From Pedobacter cryoconitis (GTDB lineage Bacteria > Bacteroidota > Bacteroidia > Sphingobacteriales > Sphingobacteriaceae): a DNA stretch of 64,000 nucleotides. Location of the stretch: contig JAAAFW010000006.1 of NCBI GenBank assembly GCA_019352875.1, positions 1,270,284 to 1,334,283 on the forward strand, given 5' to 3'. The notes below the pieces were generated by a model, which saw nothing but the letters and a program-made list of their open reading frames with translations, made no database searches and had not been told where the DNA came from. Both the position numbers and the translations under genes were made by a program. Shown here in pieces: positions 37,363 to 47,555 of this stretch. Position 1 is the first letter of the stretch. Every line of letters starts with the position of its first letter.

Positions 37363-40300
37363 ATGGAAAGCAATAAAAAATACTGGAAAGGCTTAGAGGA
37401 ATTTAACAAGACCTCTGAATTTGTGGAAAGCAATAAAAACGAATTCGCAGAGCCGCTTCCAATAGAAGATGTTTTAAATGAAGCAGGATTAAGTACAGTA
37501 ACTCCTCGCCGTGACTTTTTAAAAGCTTTAGGCTTTGGTCTTGGTGCAGTTACGTTAGCGGCTTGTCAGCCAGCTCCCGTACACAAAGCTGTACCTTACC
37601 TGATTAAACCTGAAGAAGTAATTCCGGGTATCCCGAATTATTATGTATCAAGTTTCAATGGTCAGCCTGTTCTGGTTAAAACCAGAGAAGGCCGTCCGAT
37701 CAAAATTGAACCGAATCCTGGTGCAGGTGTCTTTAATCAGGGTACTGACGCTCAGGCTCAGGCATCCGTACTGGACCTGTATGATGTTTCAAAACTGAAA
37801 GCACCGGTATTAAAGAACGAAGAAACTACCTGGGAAAAACTAGATGCTTTTGTTGCTGCTGAATTAGCTAAGGCTAATGCTTCAGGAAAGAAAATCAGAA
37901 TTGTTTCTTCTTCAGTAAACAGTCCTTCTACTAAAGCTGTTGTTGCAGATTTTACTGCAGCATACCCGGCAACCAAACATGTTCAATATGATGCGGTTTC
38001 CTACACAGGTATTATTAAAGCAAATGAAAACAGCTTTGGTAAAGCAGTAATTCCTAAATATAATTTTGACAAGGCAGATCTGATCGTAAGTTTCGGAGCT
38101 GACTTCCTGGGTACATGGATCAGTGGTGAAGAACACACTGCTCAATATGTTTCCAACAGAAATAGTAAATCCCTGGCTAAAGGTAAAATGTCACGTCACT
38201 TCCAGTTCGAAACAGGAATGAGCATGACTGGTACTAACGCCGATACCCGTATCCCGCTGAAATTATCAGAGCAGGGTCCGGCTTTACTTGCTTTATATAA
38301 TGCACTGGCTGAAAAAGCGGTGCTTGCCGGTGCTGCATTACCTAATAATGCAACTGCTGATAAAGCATTGAAACTGGTTGCAAAAGAATTATTACAGCAA
38401 AAAGGAAAAGCCTTAGTGGTTTGCGGTTCTAATGATGTGTCTACTCAGATCCTTGTAAATGCAATTAACTCCATTATCGGTAGTTATGGTACTACAATCG
38501 ATCTTGACAATCCTTTGAAACGTTATGCTGGAAATGATGCTGAATTCGCAGAGTTACTGAATGAGATGAGCAGAGGCGAAGTTGCTGCTGTTTTCTTCCT
38601 GGGTACTAATCCTGCTTACGACGCACTTAACGCAAAAGCATTTACTGATGGTTTAAGCAAAGTACCTTTAAAGGTTTCTTTCTCTGACCGCAGAGATGAA
38701 ACTGCTGAGCTTTGCGATGCGATCGCAATTAACCTGAACTACCTGGAATCATGGGGTGATGCAAATAGCTACGAAGGAAATTATTCTATCGTTCAGCCAA
38801 CCATCAATCCTGTTTTCAACGCACGTCAGGCTGAGCAGAGTTTACTAATCTGGTCTAAAGCTCCTGTTACTGATTACTACCAGTATGTTCGTGGTAACTG
38901 GGAGAAAAATATTTTACCTGTTCTGGGCAAATCCTGGAATGATTTATTGCAGACTGGTACTTTCAGTGCTGCTGCTAAACCTGCAGGTGCTTATACTTTC
39001 AACCTTTCTCTGGATGCTGTTGCAACTTCAATCGCGAATAGCAGCAAAGCACTGGCGAAAGATATCGAACTGCATGTTTATGAAAGTACAGGTATGCGTG
39101 ACGGCCGTTATGCTAATAACGCATTCCTTCAGGAATTACCTGATCCTGTTTCAAAAGTTACCTGGGATAACTATGTAGCTATCGCGCCTAAGTTCGCTGA
39201 GAAACTGGAACTGAAAGAATTTGATGTAGTTGAAGTAAAAGGAAGTAATGGTTATACAATTACTTTACCGGTATTAATTCAGCCGGGTCAGGCTCAGGGT
39301 ACTGTTTCTATCGCATTAGGTTACGGTCGTACCAAAGCTGGTAAAGCTGGTGACAATGTGGGTAAAAACGCATTCCCTTTCCTTTCATTCAGCAACGGTA
39401 CTTTACAGTATGCGACTACGGTTACGATTAGTAAAACCGGCGCTACTTACGAATTAGCACAAACACAAACACACCACTCTTTCGAGGGTAGAAATATCAT
39501 CCGCGAAGCTACTTTCACTGAATTTGTGAAAAATCCTTCTGCGGGTAATGCTAAGCACGGTCACAAATCATACGATCTTTGGGATAAATGGGAAACTCCT
39601 GGTAACAACTGGGTAATGGCTATTGACCTGAATGCTTGTACTGGTTGTGGTTCATGTGTGGTTGCCTGTAACGTAGAAAACAACATTCCTGTTGTTGGTC
39701 GTGACGAGGTACGCAGACGCAGAGAAATGCACTGGTTACGTATCGACCGTTACTACAGTTTCCAGGAAGGTGATAAGAGCGTTTCTGAAGAGAAGGAAAT
39801 TGCACACATGGAAAACCTTGACCATGTAACTGTTGTTCACCAGCCGATGTTATGTCAGCACTGTGATCACGCTCCTTGTGAAACGGTTTGTCCGGTACTG
39901 GCTACAGTTCACTCTTCGGATGGTCTGAACCATATGGCTTATAACCGTTGTGTTGGTACGCGTTACTGCGCAAATAACTGTCCTTATAAAGTTCGTCGTT
40001 TCAACTGGTTTAACTACTGGAATGATTCACGTTTCGATAACTACCTGAACAATGAATTTACTCAGCTGGTACTTAACCCTGATGTAACTACACGTTCAAG
40101 AGGTGTAATGGAAAAATGCTCGATGTGTATTCAACGTATCCAGGATGGTAAATTAACTGCCAAAATGCAGAAACGTCCATTGAAAGATGGTGATATCAAA
40201 ATGGCTTGCCAGCAGGCTTGTTCTGCAGGTGCGATTATATTCGGTGACAGCAATGATCCGGAATCGGAGGTTTCAAAAGCATTACGCAGCGAACGCGTTT

Positions 40301-40392
40301 ACTATGTGCTTGAAGAGATCAACACGCAACCGGGTATAGGTTACATGACAAAAATTAGAAACACAGATTCATTACCAACAGTACAAGCGTAA
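37363..40392 (+). CDS. actB: ACIII subunit ActB: molybdopterin-oxidoreductase-like and 4Fe-4S protein
   Basis: The 1009-residue protein carries a Tat-type leader internal to the N-terminus (RRDFLKALGFGLG, about 48-60). A long molybdopterin-oxidoreductase-like domain (about 65-720) follows, which in ACIII lacks the molybdenum cofactor. A C-terminal ferredoxin-type domain (about 745-990) has cysteine clusters CTGCGSCVVACN, CQHCDHAPCETVCP, CVGTRYCANNCP and CSMC...CQQAC for FeS clusters. It provides the electron wire from ActC to ActA. It lies 23 bases before actC. Confidence 0.95.
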   Translation: MESNKKYWKGLEEFNKTSEFVESNKNEFAEPLPIEDVLNEAGLSTVTPRRDFLKALGFGLGAVTLAACQPAPVHKAVPYLIKPEEVIPGIPNYYVSSFNGQPVLVKTREGRPIKIEPNPGAGVFNQGTDAQAQASVLDLYDVSKLKAPVLKNEETTWEKLDAFVAAELAKANASGKKIRIVSSSVNSPSTKAVVADFTAAYPATKHVQYDAVSYTGIIKANENSFGKAVIPKYNFDKADLIVSFGADFLGTWISGEEHTAQYVSNRNSKSLAKGKMSRHFQFETGMSMTGTNADTRIPLKLSEQGPALLALYNALAEKAVLAGAALPNNATADKALKLVAKELLQQKGKALVVCGSNDVSTQILVNAINSIIGSYGTTIDLDNPLKRYAGNDAEFAELLNEMSRGEVAAVFFLGTNPAYDALNAKAFTDGLSKVPLKVSFSDRRDETAELCDAIAINLNYLESWGDANSYEGNYSIVQPTINPVFNARQAEQSLLIWSKAPVTDYYQYVRGNWEKNILPVLGKSWNDLLQTGTFSAAAKPAGAYTFNLSLDAVATSIANSSKALAKDIELHVYESTGMRDGRYANNAFLQELPDPVSKVTWDNYVAIAPKFAEKLELKEFDVVEVKGSNGYTITLPVLIQPGQAQGTVSIALGYGRTKAGKAGDNVGKNAFPFLSFSNGTLQYATTVTISKTGATYELAQTQTHHSFEGRNIIREATFTEFVKNPSAGNAKHGHKSYDLWDKWETPGNNWVMAIDLNACTGCGSCVVACNVENNIPVVGRDEVRRRREMHWLRIDRYYSFQEGDKSVSEEKEIAHMENLDHVTVVHQPMLCQHCDHAPCETVCPVLATVHSSDGLNHMAYNRCVGTRYCANNCPYKVRRFNWFNYWNDSRFDNYLNNEFTQLVLNPDVTTRSRGVMEKCSMCIQRIQDGKLTAKMQKRPLKDGDIKMACQQACSAGAIIFGDSNDPESEVSKALRSERVYYVLEEINTQPGIGYMTKIRNTDSLPTVQA

Positions 40393-40415
40393 GCTGATAT
40401 TAAAGAAAATACATT

Positions 40416-41888
40416 ATGTCAGGACATAACGAATCAATTTTAAGAGAACCACTAATCACCGGACAAAATATCACGTATGCTAAGATTACGGATGATATTT
40501 TAACTCCGGTTGAAAACAAGCCGAACAGGGCGTGGTGGATAGGTTTTATAGCCTCCCTTTGCGGAGCCACTTTATGGGTCGTAGCCGTTAGTTATACCTT
40601 CTGGTTTGGTATCGGCGCATGGGGGCTGAATAAAACAGTAGGATGGGCTTGGGATATCACCGGCTTCGTATGGTGGGTAGGTATCGGTCACGCCGGTACA
40701 CTTATTTCAGCTGTACTTTTACTGTTCCGTCAGAATTGGCGTAACTCAATTAACAGATCTGCAGAGGCGATGACAATCTTCGCCGTTATCTGCGCCGCAA
40801 CATACGTTGTTTCCCACATGGGCCGTCCCTGGTTAGCTTACTGGGTATTACCTTTACCAAATCAGTTTGGTTCATTATGGGTAAACTTTAACTCACCACT
40901 GGTTTGGGATATGTTTGCGATTTCTACTTACTTCTCTGTATCCTTATTATTCTGGTATACAGGTTTATTACCGGATATCGCTACTATTCGTGACCGTGCT
41001 ACTGGTCTTCGTCGTAAAATCTACACGATTTTCTCTTTCGGCTGGAACGGTAACGTTAAGACTTGGCAACGTTTTGAGACTGTATCACTTGTTCTTGCAG
41101 GTATCTCAACGCCACTGGTTCTTTCGGTACACACAATTGTATCCATGGACTTTGCAACTTCGGTTATTCCGGGATGGCACACCACAATTTTCCCTCCTTA
41201 CTTCGTTGCCGGTGCGATCTTCTCCGGTTTCGCAATGGTATTAACATTATTACTTATTGCACGTAAGGTTCTGGGTCTTGAGAACTACATCACCATGTTC
41301 CACATTGAATCGATGAATAAAATTATCATTCTTACGGGTTCAATAGTAGGTGTGGCTTATTTAACAGAATTCTTCATCGCATGGTACTCAGGTTCTGAAT
41401 ACGAAACTTATGCATTCGTCAACCGTTCAACTGGTCCTTACTGGTGGGCATACTGGATGATGATGACTTGTAACGTAATCTCTCCTCAGTTGTTATGGTT
41501 CAAGAAAATCCGTTTAAGCATCACTGCTACCTGGATTCTCTCTATCGTAGTTAACATCGGTATGTGGTTTGAGCGTTTCGTAATTATCGTGACTTCACTA
41601 CACCGTGATTACCTGCCTTCAAGTTGGGCGATGTTCTACCCAACATGGGTTGACGTGAGTGTATTCGTTGGATCAATCGGAGTATTCTTTACTTTATTCC
41701 TGTTATTCCTGAGAGTACTTCCTTCTATCGCAATTGCAGAGGTAAAAATGATTCTTAAATCTTCAAGTGAGCAGGAAAAACTGAAACAGATTAAATCTGG
41801 TCACCTTGATAAAGCTCAGGTAAAAGAATACATAGAGTCTTTAGAGAAATTTGATAGTGTTAAACAAGAAGAATACGCAAAAATATAA
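40416..41888 (+). CDS. actC: ACIII subunit ActC: NrfD/PsrC-type quinol-oxidising membrane protein
   Basis: The 490-residue protein has about ten membrane helices of the NrfD family and no cytoplasmic domain of note. Segments such as WAWDITGFVWWVGIGHAGTLISAVLLL (about 79-105) and VSMDFATSVIPGWHTTIFPPYFVAGAI (about 246-272) carry the residues associated with the quinol site and proton path in ACIII. The C-terminal 45 residues are charged. It lies two bases before actD. Confidence 0.95.
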   Translation: MSGHNESILREPLITGQNITYAKITDDILTPVENKPNRAWWIGFIASLCGATLWVVAVSYTFWFGIGAWGLNKTVGWAWDITGFVWWVGIGHAGTLISAVLLLFRQNWRNSINRSAEAMTIFAVICAATYVVSHMGRPWLAYWVLPLPNQFGSLWVNFNSPLVWDMFAISTYFSVSLLFWYTGLLPDIATIRDRATGLRRKIYTIFSFGWNGNVKTWQRFETVSLVLAGISTPLVLSVHTIVSMDFATSVIPGWHTTIFPPYFVAGAIFSGFAMVLTLLLIARKVLGLENYITMFHIESMNKIIILTGSIVGVAYLTEFFIAWYSGSEYETYAFVNRSTGPYWWAYWMMMTCNVISPQLLWFKKIRLSITATWILSIVVNIGMWFERFVIIVTSLHRDYLPSSWAMFYPTWVDVSVFVGSIGVFFTLFLLFLRVLPSIAIAEVKMILKSSSEQEKLKQIKSGHLDKAQVKEYIESLEKFDSVKQEEYAKI

Positions 41889-41890
41889 CA

Positions 41891-42427
41891 ATGAGTAATA
41901 TCAAATATATTTTAGGCAGTTTCGGCGATCCGGACGATCTAATGCACGGCATTGAAAAGTTACAGGAAAATAACGTCTCTATTTATGACGTGTACACGCC
42001 CATGCCTATTCACGGCATCGAAGCCAAACTAGGAATTAAAAGATCAAGACTGGATGTTCTCGCTTTTTTCTGCGCGATCACCGGTACAATGTCTGCTTTC
42101 GCACTGATCTATCTGACGTCTGTCGTTGATTGGAGAAATAATATTGGCGGTAAGCCAGCCTTTGCATTACCGGATTTTATTCCGATTATGTTTGAGTTAA
42201 CCATTTTGTTTTGTGCATTTGGTTTAGTTGGTGCTTACTATGCTTCTACCCACCTTTTCCCGGGTAGATCACCTAGGGTAATGGACCTTAGAGCTACCAA
42301 CGATAGATTTATTATCGCTGTGGATGCTAAGCAAAATGCAGAACACAGTAAAATTGACGGGTTATTAAAAGAAGCTGGTGCTATTGAAGTTAAGCACAAT
42401 GAAAGGAAGTATATTAGCTATGAATAA
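41891..42427 (+). CDS. actD: ACIII subunit ActD (DUF3341)
   Basis: This 178-residue DUF3341 protein has a soluble N-terminal ferredoxin-like part (about 1-50, GSFGDPDDLMHGIEKL and VYTPMPIHG) and two membrane helices (about 57-80 and 97-122). A short cytoplasmic tail follows. ActD is a structural subunit of ACIII without cofactors. Its stop overlaps the actE start by eight bases. Confidence 0.93.
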   Translation: MSNIKYILGSFGDPDDLMHGIEKLQENNVSIYDVYTPMPIHGIEAKLGIKRSRLDVLAFFCAITGTMSAFALIYLTSVVDWRNNIGGKPAFALPDFIPIMFELTILFCAFGLVGAYYASTHLFPGRSPRVMDLRATNDRFIIAVDAKQNAEHSKIDGLLKEAGAIEVKHNERKYISYE

Positions 42428-43004
42428 GAATAAAATAGTTGCAGCCTCATTTGTTCTTTTGGCCTTTGTTGCGACGCTTTCAGCCTGTAAGAATAACAAA
42501 AGTACAGGACTGGAATATGCAAGGAATATGTATGATCCTCTTGCTTATAACCCTGATCAGCCGAACAATAATTTCGCTAACGGACAAACTGCACAGACTC
42601 CTCCTGCAAACACTACTCCGGTAGGATTCGTTAAGTATGAGTATGCGAACACTAAAGAAGGTTACGAAGCTGCAGGTGCAAACCTGAAGAATCCACTTCC
42701 GCATTCTGAGCAGAATCTTTTGTCTGGTAAACATTACTACACCGTATTTTGCGGTCCTTGTCACGGTGAAAACGGCGATGGTAAAGGTCATCTGGTACAA
42801 ATTGAGAAATTTACCGGAGTTCCTGCTTACCATGGTGACGCTGCTTCATCACGCGGTGGTGCTATGTCAGATCTGAGCGAAGGCAAAATCTATCATACAA
42901 TTATGTATGGTTTAAATAACATGGGATCACATGCTTCTCAGCTTACTCCAGATCAAAGATGGAAAGTCGTGATGTATGTTCAACAATTACAAAAAATACA
43001 ATAG
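42420..43004 (+). CDS. actE: ACIII subunit ActE: mono-heme cytochrome c lipoprotein
   Basis: From ATG 42420 the protein has 194 residues, with a lipoprotein signal (lipobox LSAC, Cys near 23) and one heme site CGPCH (about 117-121). A likely axial Met lies in the IMYGLNNMGSHASQL region. It should be anchored in the membrane with its heme on the outer face as part of ACIII. An ORF start at 42378 would put 14 extra residues before the signal. The gene overlaps actD by eight bases and lies 14 bases before actF. Confidence 0.93.
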   Translation: MNKNKIVAASFVLLAFVATLSACKNNKSTGLEYARNMYDPLAYNPDQPNNNFANGQTAQTPPANTTPVGFVKYEYANTKEGYEAAGANLKNPLPHSEQNLLSGKHYYTVFCGPCHGENGDGKGHLVQIEKFTGVPAYHGDAASSRGGAMSDLSEGKIYHTIMYGLNNMGSHASQLTPDQRWKVVMYVQQLQKIQ

Positions 43005-43018
43005 AAAAGCAGATATAA

Positions 43019-44233
43019 ATGGGAACTCACAATTATAATTTTACTGAGCAGTTTGAGTTTACAGGAAAGGCGAAAACTTTAAGTATCGTGGCTATTGTCA
43101 TCGGTCTTGCAAGTATCGGCTATGGTTTTTCTGATCATGGACTTCATGAACGGACTTTTGCCAACCTGTTATTAATGGCGTACTACTTTGCATGTGTATG
43201 TATGTCAGGCGCATTCTTTTTAGCTGTTCAGTTTGTCGCACAGGCCGGCTGGTCTGCATCTATACTCCGTGTACCTCAGGCTATGGCCAAAGTACTACCT
43301 ATTGCAGTAGTGATTTTAATCGCTATCATCGGAGCGGGTCTTTATACACATAATCTTTATCACCACTGGAATGCTCCAGGTCTTACTGACCCGGCAGATC
43401 CTAACTATGATAAATTAATCGACGGTAAATCGGCATTCTTAAACGTGCCTTTCTTCCTCGCTCGTCAGGTAATCTTTCTGGGGGTATACAGCTTCTTTGC
43501 TTTATTACTTTCTAAACTTTCTACCAACGAGGATCTGGAAGGTGGATTAACGTCTTATACTAAGAGTTTTAAATACTCTTGTATATTTTTAGTTATCTAC
43601 GGATTCACAACTCCAATCTTTGCTTTTGATACTGTGATGTCTCTTGAGGCTCACTGGTTCTCTACAATGTTCGGTTGGTATAACTTCGCAGCAATGTGGG
43701 TGAGTAGTCTTGCTACTATGGCAGTGATTATCATTCTGCTGAGAAAAGCAGGTTACATGCAATGGGTTAACAATAGCCACCTGCATAACCTTGGTCAGTT
43801 TATCTTTGGTTTCTCTATTTTCTGGACATATGTATGGTTTGCTCAATTTATGTTGATCTATTATGCTAACATGCCGGAAGAAACTGTGTATTTTTACAAA
43901 AGGTTTGAGTTTTACAAATTCTGGTTCTACCTGAATTTAGTAATGAACTTCCTTGCTCCGGTTCTTCTGCTGATGGATCGTGACAATAAAAGACACGAAA
44001 ATATCTTACTGGGTGTTTCAATAATCGTGCTTTGCGGACACTGGGTAGATTACTACCAAATGATCATGCCAGGTACTGTAGAAGAACATAACGGTTTTGG
44101 TATTATTGAGATAGGAACAGCTATTGGATTTGTAGGATTATTTACCTTTACAGTACTGTCTGCACTAAGTAAGAGCCCGCTGATTGCAAAGAATCACCCT
44201 CTCCTTGAAGAGAGTCTGAATCACCAGTTGTAA
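43019..44233 (+). CDS. actF: ACIII subunit ActF: NrfD-like membrane protein
   Basis: The 404-residue protein has about ten hydrophobic helices and is a diverged relative of ActC. Segments FWTYVWFAQFMLIYYANMPEET (about 268-289) and HWVDYYQMIMPGT (about 343-355) are typical of ActF. It is 64 bases upstream of coxB, the longest gap inside the operon. Confidence 0.93.
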   Translation: MGTHNYNFTEQFEFTGKAKTLSIVAIVIGLASIGYGFSDHGLHERTFANLLLMAYYFACVCMSGAFFLAVQFVAQAGWSASILRVPQAMAKVLPIAVVILIAIIGAGLYTHNLYHHWNAPGLTDPADPNYDKLIDGKSAFLNVPFFLARQVIFLGVYSFFALLLSKLSTNEDLEGGLTSYTKSFKYSCIFLVIYGFTTPIFAFDTVMSLEAHWFSTMFGWYNFAAMWVSSLATMAVIIILLRKAGYMQWVNNSHLHNLGQFIFGFSIFWTYVWFAQFMLIYYANMPEETVYFYKRFEFYKFWFYLNLVMNFLAPVLLLMDRDNKRHENILLGVSIIVLCGHWVDYYQMIMPGTVEEHNGFGIIEIGTAIGFVGLFTFTVLSALSKSPLIAKNHPLLEESLNHQL

Positions 44234-44297
44234 TTATTGGTTAGAGAGTATATAAATTAATAGTATAGTAGAAGTACATCGTACTACTTTTAAGAAA

Positions 44298-45560
44298 ATG
44301 AGTTTAAGAAAATTTATAAGCAATAAGACAATAGCGGCCCTGGCAGTGATTGTTACTGTGTTTGCAAATACCAGCGCATTTGCACAAGAAGCTGCCGCCG
44401 GTGCTGCCGCTACGGCTGCAAAACCGATCGATATGTTTCCGATTTACAAATCGGTTGCATTTTATACCCTGTTATTTTTACTGGTTTGCTTATTTATAGC
44501 AATTATCGGTAAAGCTTTAACGGTATATGAGTTAACACGTGAGGCTCAGGACAAACCTGAAGGAATCAACTGGAATACCATTAATGCGGTTCTTTTCATA
44601 CTTTTCTTAATCGTTGGTCTTGGCGGTGTATATTTTGAATATACAGTTCACGGTAGTATGATCCTGCCTGAAGCGGCATCGGAACATGGTAAGAAAATCG
44701 ATCAGATGTTTAACATCACCCTGATCCTGACTACAATTGTTTTCATCGGAACACATATTGTATTGTTTGTATTCTCTTATATCTACAAACACTCAGGAAA
44801 AAGAAAAGCTTACTACTATCCGCATAACAATGCTTTAGAGCGTATCTGGACTATCGTTCCTGCGTTGGTTTTAACTGTTCTGGTTTTAATGGGCTTCCTG
44901 ACATGGAGATCTATTTTCTACAAAATTGAAGACCCGAATAATAAGCCTTTAAGTATTGAAATCACTTCTCAGCAGTTCTCATGGACTATTCGTTATCCTG
45001 GTGCTGATGGTGTTGTTGGTTTGAAAAACTACAAACTGATCACTGGTACAAATGGTTTAGGTATGGACTTTAATGATAAGAACAACCTTGATGATCAAAT
45101 GGCTGAGGAAATGGTTATTCCGGTAAACAAACCAGTGAGATTAATCTTAACCAGTAAAGACGTATTACACAGTTTTTATATGCCGCATTTCAGAGTTCAG
45201 TTGAACACTGTTCCGGGTATGACTTCTTACTTTGAATTTACGCCGACAATTACTACTGCCGATATGCAGGCAAAAGTTAATGATCCAGCTTTTAAATTCT
45301 TGTTCTTGTGTTCAAAAATTTGTGGATCTGGTCACTATAACATGCAGAAAGTTGTTCGTGTTGTTTCTCAGGCCGAATATGATGCCTGGATTGCTGAGCA
45401 ACCATTAATTATAAATAATGATCTGAGGAAAGAATTTAACTTACCACTGGTAGCAGATCCTGCTTCAGGAGCAACTCCGGCTGCACCTGCTGATAGTACT
45501 GCAACTGCTGGCAAAGATTCTTCTGCTGTAGCAATGAACAAACCGGCTTTAAAAAAATAA
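44298..45560 (+). CDS. coxB: Cytochrome c oxidase subunit II (CuA)
   Basis: The 420-residue protein has a signal peptide (about 1-29), two membrane helices (about 50-73 and 95-118) plus a third hydrophobic stretch (about 145-168) near the usual subunit II core, and a periplasmic cupredoxin domain. The CuA motif CSKICGSGHYNM (about 337-348) has both cysteines, His and Met, so the binuclear copper site is complete. The Ala/Pro-rich C-terminal tail has no heme-c site, so electrons probably come from ActE or the ActA mono-heme domain. It lies 20 bases before coxA. Confidence 0.95.
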   Translation: MSLRKFISNKTIAALAVIVTVFANTSAFAQEAAAGAAATAAKPIDMFPIYKSVAFYTLLFLLVCLFIAIIGKALTVYELTREAQDKPEGINWNTINAVLFILFLIVGLGGVYFEYTVHGSMILPEAASEHGKKIDQMFNITLILTTIVFIGTHIVLFVFSYIYKHSGKRKAYYYPHNNALERIWTIVPALVLTVLVLMGFLTWRSIFYKIEDPNNKPLSIEITSQQFSWTIRYPGADGVVGLKNYKLITGTNGLGMDFNDKNNLDDQMAEEMVIPVNKPVRLILTSKDVLHSFYMPHFRVQLNTVPGMTSYFEFTPTITTADMQAKVNDPAFKFLFLCSKICGSGHYNMQKVVRVVSQAEYDAWIAEQPLIINNDLRKEFNLPLVADPASGATPAAPADSTATAGKDSSAVAMNKPALKK

Positions 45561-45580
45561 TTATACTGGAATAGCGCATT

Positions 45581-47470
45581 ATGTCAACTATAACATTACA
45601 CGATACACATAACAATGATCATCATGACGGACACGATCATGGTCATCACAAGGAAACTTTTATAACGAAGTACATTTTTAGCCAGGATCACAAGATGATC
45701 GCTAAACAGTTTTTAATAACTGGTATCGTTATGGCTGTTATTGCCATGGGATTGTCGATCTTATTCCGTTTGCAATTAGCATGGCCAGATAAGAGCTTCC
45801 CTATTTTAGAGACCTTTTTAGGTAAATGGGCAGAAGGAGGCAGGATTAAACCTGATTTCTACCTTGCCCTGGTTACCATTCACGGTACCATCATGGTATT
45901 CTTTGTACTGACCGCCGGATTGAGCGGTACGTTCAGTAACTTATTAATCCCACTTCAGCTAGGTGTTAGGGATATGGCTTCGCCATTCATGAACATGCTT
46001 TCATACTGGTTATTTTTCGTAGCCTGTGTAATTATGATGGCATCTTTCTTTATTGAAACCGGACCTGCAAGTGCTGGATGGACGGTATATCCGCCATTAT
46101 CTGCTATCCCTAAAGCAATTTCTGGTTCAGCTATGGGTATGACTTTATGGTTAGTAAGTATGGTTTTATTTGTTGCTTCTCAGCTAATGGGTGGTATCAA
46201 CTATATCAGTACTGTTCTAAACATGCGTACTAAAGGAATGGACCTTTGGAAAATGCCGTTGACTATCTGGGCTTTCTTCCTGACAGCTATTCTGGGAGTA
46301 TTATCTTTCCCTGTATTAGTTGCTGGTGTTGTTCTGTTGATCTTTGACCGTAGTTTTGGTACGAGTTTCTACCTTTCTGATATCGTAATGGGTACACAAG
46401 TATTACCGAATGAAGGTGGTTCTCCAATTCTTTGGCAGCATTTATTCTGGTTCCTTGGTCACCCTGAGGTATATATTGTAATTATGCCTGCATTGGGTAT
46501 TTCTTCTGAGGTTATCTCTGTGAATTCAAGAAAACCAATCTTTGGTTACCATGCGATGGTTTATTCCCTGATCGGTATTACAGTATTATCGTTTATCGTA
46601 TGGGGTCACCACATGTTTGTAACGGGTATGAATCCATTACTGGGTGGTGTATTTATGATCACGACTTTAATTATTGCGGTTCCTTCTGCGGTAAAAACAT
46701 TCAACTATCTGGCTACTTTGTGGCGCGGTAATATCAGGTTCACTCCTGCAATGCTTTGTGCAATCGGTATGGTTTCATTCTTTATCTCTGGTGGTTTAAC
46801 AGGTATCTTCCTGGGTAATGCTTCACTGGATATCAACCTGCATGATACTTACTTCGTTGTTGCTCACTTTCACCTTGTAATGGGTTCTGCTGCAATCTTC
46901 GGTATGCTTGCGGGCGTTTATCACTGGTTCCCTAAGATGTTCGGTAGAATGATGAATGCTAAATTAGGTTACCTGCACTTCTGGCTTACCTTTATTTGTG
47001 CATACCTGGTATTCTTCCCATTACACTTCTTAGGTCTTGATGGTGTTCCACGTCGTTACTATGCTTTCACTGAGTTTGAGTTTATGCAGAAATGGGTTAC
47101 TGTTAACGTATTTGTAACCTGGGCGGCAATTGTTGCAGCTTTGGCACAAGTAGCGTTCTTGTTTAACTTCTTCTACTCAATTTTTAAAGGTAAAAAAGCT
47201 ACACAGAATCCTTGGGAATCTAATACATTAGAATGGACTACACCTGTTGAGCATATCCATGGTAACTGGCCGGGAGAAATTCCAACAGTTCACCGTTGGC
47301 CATATGATTACAGTAAACCAGGTGCAGAAGAAGATTTCATTCCTCAGACTGTTCCTTACTCTCAAACCATGCATTCAAACATGCCTCATGATTTTGAAGG
47401 TAATGCTGAGTCTGAGCGTATCCAGAGAGAATGGGATGCTGCTAACGGTATTGTGCGCGAACAGCACTAA
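45581..47470 (+). CDS. coxA: Cytochrome c oxidase subunit I
   Basis: The 629-residue protein has about 12-14 membrane helices and all heme-copper signatures: HGTIMVFF (low-spin heme His), LGHPEVYI (CuB His cross-linked to Tyr), WGHHMF (two CuB His), and LHDTYFVVAHFHLVMG (heme a and a3 His). The Tyr/Glu pattern matches A-family oxidases. The N-terminus is rich in His and Asp (about 8-22), a Bacteroidota habit. A terminator-like hairpin follows 18 bases after the stop and separates the assembly genes. Confidence 0.97.
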   Translation: MSTITLHDTHNNDHHDGHDHGHHKETFITKYIFSQDHKMIAKQFLITGIVMAVIAMGLSILFRLQLAWPDKSFPILETFLGKWAEGGRIKPDFYLALVTIHGTIMVFFVLTAGLSGTFSNLLIPLQLGVRDMASPFMNMLSYWLFFVACVIMMASFFIETGPASAGWTVYPPLSAIPKAISGSAMGMTLWLVSMVLFVASQLMGGINYISTVLNMRTKGMDLWKMPLTIWAFFLTAILGVLSFPVLVAGVVLLIFDRSFGTSFYLSDIVMGTQVLPNEGGSPILWQHLFWFLGHPEVYIVIMPALGISSEVISVNSRKPIFGYHAMVYSLIGITVLSFIVWGHHMFVTGMNPLLGGVFMITTLIIAVPSAVKTFNYLATLWRGNIRFTPAMLCAIGMVSFFISGGLTGIFLGNASLDINLHDTYFVVAHFHLVMGSAAIFGMLAGVYHWFPKMFGRMMNAKLGYLHFWLTFICAYLVFFPLHFLGLDGVPRRYYAFTEFEFMQKWVTVNVFVTWAAIVAALAQVAFLFNFFYSIFKGKKATQNPWESNTLEWTTPVEHIHGNWPGEIPTVHRWPYDYSKPGAEEDFIPQTVPYSQTMHSNMPHDFEGNAESERIQREWDAANGIVREQH

Positions 47471-47488
47471 TTCCAATATAAAATAATG

Positions 47489-47540
47489 AATGAGGTTATC
47501 TGGTTGAGTTTATACTTAGTTCAGTAACCTCATTTTTTTT
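47489..47540 (+). terminator. Terminator-like hairpin between coxA and ctaA
   Basis: AATGAGGTTA (47489-47498) pairs perfectly with TAACCTCATT (47525-47534), followed by a run of Ts. Three more pairs (CTG/CAG) extend the stem past a bulge. It probably limits read-through into the assembly genes. Confidence 0.8.
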
Positions 47541-47555
47541 AACCTTTTCAACTAC